DNA from: Aquificaceae bacterium
Lineage (GTDB): Bacteria; Aquificota; Aquificia; Aquificales; Aquificaceae
Assembly (NCBI GenBank): GCA_015490105.1
Contig: WFYK01000172.1
Span: 1 to 5,545, forward strand
Length of the DNA: 5,545 bases
Direction of reading: 5' to 3'
The notes beneath the pieces are model-generated. The model made no database searches, had not been told where the DNA came from, and was given only the letters and a program-made list of their open reading frames with translations. Below are positions 1-5,143 of this stretch, one piece after another (positions within the stretch are counted from its first letter, which is position 1; each line of letters opens with the position of its first letter). The position numbers were made by a program, and so were the translations under genes.

Positions 1-179
1 ATATAGTAAGTATCACAAACATTATCTCCTTTTCTGTCAACCCAAAAAGCTGTATCCGCGTCTACTGACGACTGTTCTACGCTAACCCCCACCTGCACCG
101 TGGAAAGCTGGCCTTCGATCTCTCCCCCACAAGCGAGAATAAAACCAACAATGATAGTCAAAATTTTTATTCTCACCAT
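1..179 (-). CDS. Small secreted lipoprotein, C-terminus cut by the window edge
   Basis: This is an open frame from the ATG at 179-177 to the left edge, 59 codons with no stop, so the protein is partial. The N-terminus reads MVRIKILTIIVGFILACGG. That is a short basic region, a hydrophobic core and a lipobox (L-A-C, Cys at residue 17), the pattern of a Sec-exported lipoprotein cleaved by signal peptidase II. The mature part begins GGEIEGQLSTVQVGVSVEQ and looks soluble, with one further Cys near the edge. A purine-rich ribosome-binding site (GGGGGGA) sits a few bases upstream of the ATG and supports this start. It lies downstream of the ilvC operon on the same strand after a 61-bp gap and could be read through from it or have its own weak promoter. 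I do not recognise the family, so the function is unknown. Confidence 0.72.
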   Translation of the reverse strand, partial: MVRIKILTIIVGFILACGGEIEGQLSTVQVGVSVEQSSVDADTAFWVDRKGDNVCDTYY

Positions 180-227
180 TTATCCCCCCATTTTTCTTTA
201 CTTAAGTATCTCGGAATAATTTTAGCA

Positions 228-255
228 TTTTTAAGCTAAGCTACATATTTCTCAA
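228..255 (-). promoter_or_regulatory. Possible promoter of the lipoprotein gene
   Basis: On the minus strand TTGAGA (255-250) matches the sigma-70 -35 consensus at five of six positions. It is followed after 16 nt by TAAAAA (233-228), which matches the -10 consensus at four of six. The -35 lies inside the last codons of the preceding membrane-protein gene. The region is AT-rich, so chance matches are likely. An imperfect stem (TTAGC at 222-226 with GCTAA at 235-239) overlaps it. That stem is too short and its U-run too broken to be called a terminator. Confidence 0.2.
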
Positions 256-555
256 AGCAGGAGCAAGAGCACAAAGTAGGCCAATACATGAAGCCCAAAA
301 GATAAATGTTCCCATGAGAGTAGCCAGGATCGCTTTCCTGAAGGGATTTTCCAGCTTTACAGCCTTTGCATAAAGGTAGGAAAGTCCTAAAGCGGAGACG
401 ATAGCTATAAAGGGTGACAGGGTGAAGTAGATATCTTTCAGAGGGTAAATAACCTTTGGGAAAGAGTCCGGAATCACAATGGGGACAAAGAAGTGCATAT
501 ATACCGCTACAAAGACAGCAGGGATCAACTTTACAGCTACTTTACAACTTCCCAT
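241..555 (-). CDS. Small integral membrane protein, three predicted helices, unknown function
   Basis: A 104-aa hydrophobic protein. Three membrane segments can be read at about residues 8-28 (VKLIPAVFVAVYMHFFVPIV), 43-66 (YFTLSPFIAIVSALGLSYLY) and 74-100 (ILATLMGTFIFWASCIGLLC). A basic loop (KAVKLENPFRK) lies between helices 2 and 3. No catalytic or binding motif is visible and I do not recognise the family. It is the fourth gene of the ilvC operon and its assumed ATG (555) lies 19 nt inside the end of the reductase gene, suggesting coupled translation. The start is uncertain: no good ribosome-binding site precedes this ATG, and a later TTG or the Met at residue 20 are alternatives, although the latter would cut off most of helix 1. 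It ends with TAG at 243-241. Coding status is supported by the consistent membrane topology and by operon position. Confidence 0.6.
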   Translation of the reverse strand: MGSCKVAVKLIPAVFVAVYMHFFVPIVIPDSFPKVIYPLKDIYFTLSPFIAIVSALGLSYLYAKAVKLENPFRKAILATLMGTFIFWASCIGLLCALAPALRNM

Positions 556-1205
556 TCGGTAATGAGATGATTTCCACGCTTGAAGTGAGATCTGAGTCTG
601 AGATGCAGTAGATTTTTGAGTTTTTTAAAGCCTTCTCCCCCTACGAGGGTAGGAACGTTTTCCCCTCCTACAATGACAGGCATATGGATTATCCTTATCT
701 CGTCAACCGCCCTGCGCCTTATAAACTCCCAGTTTATAGAAGATCCTCCCTCGACCATAAGGGTCTTTATGCCCATGTCGTATAGCTTCGGAAGTAAAAT
801 GTCAAAGTCCACGAGTTCATCCCCCGCGACTATCACCTCCGCACCTTTTTCCTTTATTTTTTCAACCCTTTCCTTTGGAGCCCTTTGGGTCACCGCTATT
901 ATGGTAGGAGCTTCCTCTGTATTGAGGACGTTAGCATCTAAAGGGACGTTTCCCGTAGAGCAGGGAATTATCCTTATAGGATTTTTTCCCTCCACATACC
1001 TTACCGTTAAATTCGGGTTGTCCGTTCTTACCGTTTCACAACCCACCATTATTCCGTCTACCTTTGCGCGTATTTCGTGTAGATACCTGTAAGCTTCCTT
1101 GTCCATAAGGCTCATAAGTTCCTTCGAAGAAGCACCTCTGTATAGGGTGAGCTTCCCGTCGACACTTACTTCCGAAACAATGATCACGTAAGGCCTCTTC
1201 TCCAT
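537..1205 (-). CDS. Archaeal/fungal-type 2,5-diamino-6-ribosylamino-pyrimidinone 5'-phosphate reductase (RibD C-terminal domain family)
   Basis: A 222-aa protein made of a single RibD_C (dihydrofolate-reductase-like) domain. It has no cytidine-deaminase domain, unlike bacterial bifunctional RibD of about 360 aa. Visible motifs are SVDGK (14-18), VGCETVRTDNPNLTVR (54-69, nucleotide and substrate binding), VEGGSSINWEF (151-161) and VIVGGENVPTLVGGEGF (177-193). Order and spacing follow the Methanocaldococcus MJ0671 / Rib7 type, in which NADPH reduces the ribosyl group to ribityl before deamination in riboflavin synthesis. The reaction is inferred from the family. The substrate could instead be the deaminated compound used by bacterial RibD. 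Start choice: the ATG at 1205 overlaps the upstream TGA by one base (TGATG). An in-frame GTG three bases earlier (1208) would add one residue and is possible. GGAG lies 8 nt upstream of the ATG. It is the third gene of the ilvC operon. Confidence 0.85.
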   Translation of the reverse strand: MEKRPYVIIVSEVSVDGKLTLYRGASSKELMSLMDKEAYRYLHEIRAKVDGIMVGCETVRTDNPNLTVRYVEGKNPIRIIPCSTGNVPLDANVLNTEEAPTIIAVTQRAPKERVEKIKEKGAEVIVAGDELVDFDILLPKLYDMGIKTLMVEGGSSINWEFIRRRAVDEIRIIHMPVIVGGENVPTLVGGEGFKKLKNLLHLRLRSHFKRGNHLITEWEVVK

Positions 1206-1828
1206 CACTCATACTCCGAACGATAGTTCTTGTAGAGATATAAGATCCTCACTATCAAGGAAGCCAAGGTCAGAACCGCTATTATCTTTATCCCGAAACT
1301 CAAGCCTATCGGGAAGTTAGCTTTCTCTAAGAGAGTAAACAGGACTACCGCTATGTGGGTCTCGGGTCTCCCAAAGAAACCCACTCCCTCAAGGGGATCC
1401 ACGATCTTTCCCTTTTTCCTCGATGAGTAGCCTATCTCCGCGTAAGCTACAGGCTTTATGAAAGAGTGGAGCATAGAAACGGTAACTACGGTAATAGCTA
1501 CGAAAGGGGAAGCAAATGCAAAACCTATGGCTCCTAAAACGAAACCGTCGACCCACTTGTCCGCGATCCAGTCAAAGACCGCACCGAACTTGGAAGCTCT
1601 GTCGGTTTCCCTTGCAACTATCCCGTCCGCCAGATCAAACAAACCCGAGAGAATAAATAGACTCAAAGCGGTGAGTAGCTTCTCGTGATAGAAAAAGTAA
1701 GCGGATAGTGTTCCCAAAAAGAGGGACATAAGGGTTATGAGATTTGGTGGAATACCCACTTTTGCAAGGGCGAGACCGAAAGGTGTGTATAACCTCTTAA
1801 GCTGATCCCTCTTACTGGTGAGGTTCAT
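1205..1828 (-). CDS. CDP-alcohol phosphatidyltransferase, possibly inositol-phosphate type
   Basis: A 207-aa membrane enzyme with the complete CDP-alcohol phosphotransferase signature: D65-x2-D68-G69-x2-A72-R73-x8-G82-x3-D86-x3-D90. The four Asp bind the divalent metals and CDP. The family transfers a phosphoalcohol from a CDP-linked donor and acts in the membrane. Several hydrophobic stretches can be read, at about 31-46, 51-64, 96-120, 158-167 and 178-197, as usual for its size. After the signature, GRPE (153-156) resembles the RPER motif that I associate with phosphatidyl- or archaetidylinositol-phosphate synthases, although Thr replaces the last Arg. Phosphatidylglycerophosphate or phosphatidylserine synthase remain alternatives, so I give no symbol. 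The ATG at 1828 overlaps the ilvC stop by 4 nt (ATGA), with AGGG 7 nt upstream inside ilvC. It is the second gene of the operon. Aquificales are known for inositol-containing lipids and solutes, which fits but does not prove the specificity. Confidence 0.85.
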   Translation of the reverse strand: MNLTSKRDQLKRLYTPFGLALAKVGIPPNLITLMSLFLGTLSAYFFYHEKLLTALSLFILSGLFDLADGIVARETDRASKFGAVFDWIADKWVDGFVLGAIGFAFASPFVAITVVTVSMLHSFIKPVAYAEIGYSSRKKGKIVDPLEGVGFFGRPETHIAVVLFTLLEKANFPIGLSFGIKIIAVLTLASLIVRILYLYKNYRSEYE

Positions 1829-2826
1829 TTAAGACCCTTTTCTGAGATCCAAGGCATCATCTTTCTCAGTTCCTTACCAACCTTTTCTATGAGATGGTTT
1901 GCGTCTCTTTCAAGGAGTGCGTTGTAAACGGGCCTTCCTGCCTTGTTTTCAAGAACCCACTCGCGGGCAAACTCACCCCTTTGGATCTCTTTAAGGATCT
2001 CCTTCATTAAGGGTTTAACTACCTCGTATATTCTGTCACCTCTGGTTACGTCCCCGTATTTGGCGGTGTCGGAGATAGAGTAGCGCATACCCGCTATTCC
2101 ATACTGGTATATGAGGTCCACTATTAGCTTAAGTTCGTGCAAGCATTCGAAATATGCAACCTCAGGCTGATACCCTGCCTCTACGAGCGTTTCAAACCCC
2201 GCTTTTATCAGAGCAGTAACACCACCGCAGAGAACAGTCTGCTCACCGAACAGATCCGTTTCTGTCTCTTCCTTGAAGGTAGTTTCTATCACACCCGCCC
2301 TCGTTGCACCGATACCTTTAGCATACGCAAGGGCCTTGTCCTTACACTTCCCTGAAGCGTCCTGATATATAGCTACGAGTGCGGGAACACCTTTGCCCTC
2401 TTCATACATCCACCTGACGAGGTGGCCCGGGCCTTTGGGAGCAACCATGAAAACGTCCACATCTTTTGGGGGGATTATCTGCTTGAAGTGGATGTTAAAG
2501 CCGTGGGCAAATGCCAAAGTCTTCGACGGATCAAGGTAAGGCTCAACACACTCTTTATACAGATCCGGCTGAACCGTATCGGGAACGAGGAACATTATCA
2601 GATCCGCCTCTTTTGAAGCCTCAGAAGGCGTCATTACAGTAAAGCCATCCGCTTGGGCTTTTTCCCTCGATCTGCTCTTTTCGTGAAGGCCTACTATAAC
2701 ATCCAAACCGCTATCCCTTAAGTTGAGTGCGTGTGCATGGCCCTGCGAACCGTAGCCGAGTATAGCTATCTTTTTCCCTTTAAGAGGTTCCAAACTTGCA
2801 TCTTCTTCGTAGTAAATCTTTGCCAT
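1825..2826 (-). CDS. ilvC: Ketol-acid reductoisomerase, class I
   Basis: A 333-aa enzyme of the short class I type (usually about 330-340 aa). It converts acetolactate or acetohydroxybutyrate to the dihydroxy acid with Mg2+ and NAD(P)H, the second common step of valine, isoleucine and leucine synthesis in the cytoplasm. The N-terminal Rossmann fold shows GYGSQGHAHALNLRDSG (24-40). The cofactor loop (46-56) carries S51, R52 and S53, which suggests NADPH preference. Catalytic residues are in place: H108, K131 in APKGPGH, the metal ligands D191 and E195 in ETDLFGEQ, E227 and E231 in FECLHELK, and S252 in RYSISDTAKYGD. The ATG at 2826 has a strong site, GGGAGGAG (2840-2833), 6 nt upstream. It is first in a leftward operon with a TATAAT promoter close upstream. 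No leader peptide or attenuator fits in the leader of about 22 nt. No damage is seen. Confidence 0.98.
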   Translation of the reverse strand: MAKIYYEEDASLEPLKGKKIAILGYGSQGHAHALNLRDSGLDVIVGLHEKSRSREKAQADGFTVMTPSEASKEADLIMFLVPDTVQPDLYKECVEPYLDPSKTLAFAHGFNIHFKQIIPPKDVDVFMVAPKGPGHLVRWMYEEGKGVPALVAIYQDASGKCKDKALAYAKGIGATRAGVIETTFKEETETDLFGEQTVLCGGVTALIKAGFETLVEAGYQPEVAYFECLHELKLIVDLIYQYGIAGMRYSISDTAKYGDVTRGDRIYEVVKPLMKEILKEIQRGEFAREWVLENKAGRPVYNALLERDANHLIEKVGKELRKMMPWISEKGLK

Positions 2827-2851
2827 CTTCGTCTCCTCCCAAAAACTTCTA

Positions 2852-2864
2852 AGGATTATATCCT
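2852..2864. promoter_or_regulatory. Inverted repeat over the ilvC -10 box (candidate operator)
   Basis: AGGAT-TAT-ATCCT is a perfect 13-bp inverted repeat (5-bp arms, 3-bp centre) that contains the whole ilvC TATAAT box. A dimeric regulator bound here would block the polymerase. The arms are short and AT-rich, so chance is possible. No regulator gene is present in the window. Confidence 0.3.
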
Positions 2865-2883
2865 AACCCCCTCCGCATGCAGT
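2855..2883 (-). promoter_or_regulatory. ilvC operon promoter
   Basis: On the minus strand a perfect TATAAT (2860-2855) lies 28 nt upstream of the ilvC ATG. Transcription would start near 2848 with a leader of about 22 nt that contains the strong ribosome-binding site. The -35 region at the standard 17-nt spacing (2883-2878, ACTGCA) is a poor match. No TG-extended -10 is present, so an activator or a relaxed -35 is implied if this promoter is real. Confidence 0.55.
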
Positions 2884-2896
2884 GAGAACACTTTAA

Positions 2897-2910
2897 TTTT
2901 CATCTGAAAA
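2897..2910. promoter_or_regulatory. Inverted repeat upstream of the multicopper oxidase (candidate operator)
   Basis: TTTTCA-TC-TGAAAA is a perfect inverted repeat with 6-bp arms and a 2-bp centre, placed 28 bp before the oxidase ATG and just after a weak -10-like TTTAAT (2892-2897). No -35 is recognisable. A metal- or stress-responsive dimer could bind it, but nothing in the sequence identifies which. Confidence 0.3.
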
Positions 2911-2938
2911 ATCCTGAAGGCGAACTGGAGGGGATGCG

Positions 2939-3664
2939 ATGAGGAAGCTTGACAGAAGAGAGTTTCTCACTCTTATGCGTGTGGGAGCTGCGGGAGCGTT
3001 CCTGCAGGCCTGCGGAGGCGGTTCTGCAACCCCCACTTTGGACTCTCAGGTGTCCGGATCTATGATGGGGGGAGGCGGTGGAGGAGCAAGCTCACCTCCT
3101 CCGGGGGAACTATTCAAAGATCCTCCCCTCGCACAGCTAACGAGAAACGGCAACATAGTTGAAACTTCTATCTCCCCTCAAAGATCACAGACCACCATAG
3201 CGGGCCAGACGGTTACAATGATGCTCTATAACGGATCTTACCCTGCACCCACCATAAGGGTAAAGTCTGGAGACATCCTGAGGGTCAACTTCACCAACAA
3301 CCTTCCCCAGAACGTGGACATCACGGGAACCAACATCCTTGGAAAGGACATGAGCATTACCAACCTTCATACCCACGGGTGGCACGTTTCTCCCTCCGGA
3401 AACGCGGACAACATATTCTTGAAGTTTCTATCAGGAGACAGTCTTACCTTTGAGTTTGACCTCTCCAAGCAGTGGGGAGGTATGATGGGCTTTTACCACC
3501 CTCACTATCACGGGACAGTAGCTGAGCAGTTCTGGAAGGGTCTCGCGGGAGGTGCCCTGATAGTGGAGGACGACGTTCCCGACCTTCAGGACTTCGAAGA
3601 GCACATAATGATCCTTACGGACATTTCTATCTCAAACGGGCTTCCTACTGAATGGACCAGATGA
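2939..3664 (+). CDS. Multicopper oxidase, N-terminal half (Tat signal, type-3 copper ligands)
   Basis: A 241-aa product if translation stops at the TGA. The start is the ATG at 2939 with GGAGGGG (2927-2933) 5 nt upstream. The N-terminus has a twin-arginine motif DRREFLTL (5-12), a hydrophobic stretch and FLQAC (21-25). Export by Tat with lipid attachment at Cys25 is therefore likely, although Gln at the second lipobox position is unusual. A flexible Gly/Ser/Met/Pro linker follows (26-57), then cupredoxin domain 1. Copper ligands are H144-T-H146-G and H187-P-H189 in GFYHPHYHG. The pattern GLAGGALIVEDD (201-212) is typical of the end of domain 1. Intact family members oxidise Cu(I), other metals or organic substrates outside the cytoplasm and reduce O2 to water. 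The substrate here is unknown. Truncation removes the type 1 copper site and half of the trinuclear cluster, so this piece alone should be inactive. Confidence 0.8.
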   Translation: MRKLDRREFLTLMRVGAAGAFLQACGGGSATPTLDSQVSGSMMGGGGGGASSPPPGELFKDPPLAQLTRNGNIVETSISPQRSQTTIAGQTVTMMLYNGSYPAPTIRVKSGDILRVNFTNNLPQNVDITGTNILGKDMSITNLHTHGWHVSPSGNADNIFLKFLSGDSLTFEFDLSKQWGGMMGFYHPHYHGTVAEQFWKGLAGGALIVEDDVPDLQDFEEHIMILTDISISNGLPTEWTR

Positions 3665-3670
3665 GATTAT

Positions 3671-4456
3671 ATGCGAATCCTTGGAGATATCGTAATGGTC
3701 AACGGTCAAGTCAACCCAGTTCTTACCATACAGCCAGGCCAGGTCCAGAGGTGGAGAATTCTAAACGCAAGTGTCTATAGGTATTACAAAATATCCCTTC
3801 AAAACCACACGATGTATCTCGTAGGAGTGGATGACAGCCTTCTTGAACAACCTGTTCCTATCAATGAAATACTTCTTACACCCGGTGAGAGGGTAGACAT
3901 ACTTATAAAAGCGGACCAAACTCCAGGAACTTACGCACTTCAGGATCTCAACTCAGGTATTACTCTCCTTACCCTCGAATACAGCGGAGCTCAAACCAAC
4001 GATCAGATACCTACGACGATAAATTCCGAAATAGCCCAGTGGGTAGCCAGTTTGAGGCAGATGGACATTTCAAGCCTAAGACAGGTTACTATGACTCTTA
4101 ATTTTGTGAGGGGAAGGGGAGCTATAAATAGGCAAGTCTTCGACGAGAACCCTTACATACTTGAGTCTCCCGTAGGAACCTACGAGGTTTGGACCATAGT
4201 TAACCAAACGGGCATGGATCACCCCTGGCATCATCACACGGATGGAGCTGTGGTAATAGACATTCGAGGGGGAGATCCTAACTATGCTCGTCTCTACACG
4301 AGCGTAAACGGTCTAAAGGACACGATAAACGTTCCCGCAATGGGATCTATAACTATGATTGTCCCCGTCCTTGATTTTACTGGAGACACCGTCTTCCACT
4401 GCCACATTCTTGGTCACGAAGATATAGGAATGATGGGTATCTGGAGGAGGGTTTAA
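3671..4456 (+). CDS. Multicopper oxidase, C-terminal half (type-1 copper site)
   Basis: A 261-aa open frame in the same frame as the upstream half, beginning 6 nt after its TGA. It holds cupredoxin domains 2 and 3. GDIVMVNGQVNPVL (5-18) and RWRILNAS (27-34) are typical of domain 2, as is LLTPGERVDILI (68-79). Domain 3 has H184-P-W-H187-H-H189 and H243-C244-H245-x3-H249-x4-M254, the full type 1 set (Cys, two His, axial Met) together with trinuclear ligands. The Met-rich loop known from the Aquifex aeolicus McoA is absent. The ATG at 3671 has no good ribosome-binding site and no signal peptide follows it, so independent expression would leave a domain fragment in the cytoplasm. It is more likely the broken-off remainder of the gene, or the read-through portion, than a separate gene. 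Confidence 0.65.
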   Translation: MRILGDIVMVNGQVNPVLTIQPGQVQRWRILNASVYRYYKISLQNHTMYLVGVDDSLLEQPVPINEILLTPGERVDILIKADQTPGTYALQDLNSGITLLTLEYSGAQTNDQIPTTINSEIAQWVASLRQMDISSLRQVTMTLNFVRGRGAINRQVFDENPYILESPVGTYEVWTIVNQTGMDHPWHHHTDGAVVIDIRGGDPNYARLYTSVNGLKDTINVPAMGSITMIVPVLDFTGDTVFHCHILGHEDIGMMGIWRRV

Positions 4457-4493
4457 GGTTTCCTTTCTCTCCTCCTCCCTTTTTCTTTTTTTT
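4443..4493 (+). terminator. Intrinsic terminator after the multicopper oxidase
   Basis: GGAGGAGG (4443-4450) pairs perfectly with CCTCCTCC (4471-4478). A nested AAGG/CCTT stem (4455-4458 with 4462-4465) sits in the loop. The T-rich run CTTTTTCTTTTTTTT follows (4479-4493). The 5' arm and loop include the last codons and the TAA of the oxidase. The hairpin separates the oxidase from pspA, so pspA needs its own promoter. Confidence 0.8.
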
Positions 4494-4498
4494 AAAAT
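4493..4498 (+). promoter_or_regulatory. Candidate -10 box of pspA (leaderless transcript)
   Basis: TAAAAT (4493-4498) matches the sigma-70 -10 consensus at five of six positions and ends 9 nt before the GTG start of pspA. Transcription would begin at or within about 3 nt of the start codon. No -35 is seen at the usual distance, where the T-rich tail and the 3' arm of the terminator lie. Confidence 0.35.
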
Positions 4499-4507
4499 AC
4501 CTATCTT

Positions 4508-5143
4508 GTGTTAAAGCTGATAATAGCGAGGCACGCGGAGAGTCAGTGGAATCCTATAGGTAGGTATCAAGGTTTACTCGATCCGGACCTTACAGAGAGA
4601 GGTTTAAACCAAGCAAAAGCCCTTGCGAAGGAGCTAAGAAAGGAAAAAATAGATGTAATTTTCTCATCTCCCCTCAAAAGGACTTGGAGAACCGCGGAAG
4701 TTATCGGGAAACTGATCGGCGTTGAACCCTTAAAAGAAGAAAGGATAATAGAAATTGACCACGGAAAGTGGTCCGGCCTTTTAGTAGAAGAGGTAAAGGA
4801 GAGATTTCCAGAAGAGTTTGAAACTTGGATAAAGAGGCCCCATGAGGCGGTTTTTGAGGGAGGGGAAAGTCTAAAGGAAGTTTACGAAAGGGTAAGCCAA
4901 TTTTTAGATTTCCTAAAGTCAGAATTTGAGGGTAAAACCGTCCTTGCGGTTTCCCACACTGTCCCCATAAGGTGTATGATTTGTTATCTTTTGGGTGTGG
5001 ATCTGTCCAAATTCTGGGCATTCGGGTGTGACAACGCTTCCTACTCGGTCGTTCTTATGGAAGAAGGGAGGAACGTCCTTCAGAAGTTAAACATAACTTG
5101 CCATTTGGGGGATCTGTATGTGGAAGGCCACTTTGCTCTTTAG
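4508..5143 (+). CDS. pspA: Metal-independent phosphoserine phosphatase (histidine phosphatase superfamily)
   Basis: A 211-aa histidine phosphatase. R8-H9-A-E in the N-terminal segment provides the phosphorylated His. R58 in SSPLKRT, E82 and H85 in IIEIDHGKWSG, and H150 in VSHTVP complete the catalytic pocket. H85 and the C-terminal segments FGCDNASYSV (172-181) and LNITCHLG (193-200) match my memory of Hydrogenobacter thermophilus PspA, a metal-independent phosphoserine phosphatase of the same length. It completes the phosphorylated pathway from 3-phosphoglycerate to serine in the cytoplasm, replacing the usual HAD-type SerB. A phosphoglycerate mutase or cobalamin (CobC) phosphatase is less likely given these segments. 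The start is GTG (4508), chosen because it places MLKLIIARHAES at the expected N-terminus. No Shine-Dalgarno sequence precedes it. It follows a terminator and overlaps the next gene by 26 nt. Confidence 0.9.
   Translation: MLKLIIARHAESQWNPIGRYQGLLDPDLTERGLNQAKALAKELRKEKIDVIFSSPLKRTWRTAEVIGKLIGVEPLKEERIIEIDHGKWSGLLVEEVKERFPEEFETWIKRPHEAVFEGGESLKEVYERVSQFLDFLKSEFEGKTVLAVSHTVPIRCMICYLLGVDLSKFWAFGCDNASYSVVLMEEGRNVLQKLNITCHLGDLYVEGHFAL

Larger units (their letters stand above)
2939..4456 (+). pseudogene. Multicopper oxidase gene interrupted by one in-frame TGA
   Basis: Read as one unit, this is a 505-codon multicopper oxidase of the CueO/SufI-like three-cupredoxin type, about the normal length. 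Codon 242 (3662-3664) is TGA. The frame does not shift: Asp-Tyr-Met follows and homology-like sequence continues to the TAA at 4456. All four copper motifs are present, two before the stop (H144-x-H146, H187-x-H189) and two after it (HPWHHH and HCHILGHEDIGMM). Neither half alone can form the trinuclear centre. The region around the stop, between a segment ending GLPTEWTR and one starting DYMRILGDIVMVNG, is a normal inter-domain stretch of this family, so nothing appears deleted. One substitution, for example TGG to TGA, explains it. The possibilities are a young nonsense mutation, a sequencing error or read-through. The lack of other decay argues for something recent. The two halves are listed separately below. 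Confidence 0.75.

Noticed and set aside
222..239. Hairpin TTAGC/GCTAA as terminator of the ilvC operon
   Set aside because: The stem is only 5 bp, AT-rich, with an 8-nt loop and a broken U-run, too weak to call.
616..1092. 158-codon open frame on the plus strand
   Set aside because: It lies opposite the reductase gene, whose motifs are clear. The translation has no recognisable domain, and the frame is a shadow.
1458..1688. 76-codon plus-strand frame
   Set aside because: It is antisense to the CDP-alcohol phosphotransferase signature region and has no independent support.
2137..2616. Two short plus-strand frames (2137-2355 and 2422-2616)
   Set aside because: Both are antisense within ilvC, which has all its catalytic residues. 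Neither has a ribosome-binding site or a domain.
2934..2942. Earlier ATG (2934) as oxidase start
   Set aside because: It reads ATG-CGA-TGA and stops at once. The ATG at 2939 has proper ribosome-binding-site spacing and leads into the Tat signal.
3185..3385. 66-codon minus-strand frame
   Set aside because: It is antisense to cupredoxin domain 1 of the oxidase and has no independent support.
3640..3680. Programmed frameshift between the oxidase halves
   Set aside because: Both halves are in the same frame, so no shift is needed. Only a stop codon separates them.
3655..3720. Selenocysteine insertion at the TGA of the multicopper oxidase
   Set aside because: I see no stable stem-loop with a bacterial SECIS-type apical loop just after the TGA, and the position is not a copper-ligand or redox Cys in this family.
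4701..5021. 106-codon open frame on the minus strand
   Set aside because: It is antisense to pspA, which is well supported. The translation is low-complexity and rich in Pro and Leu, with no motif.
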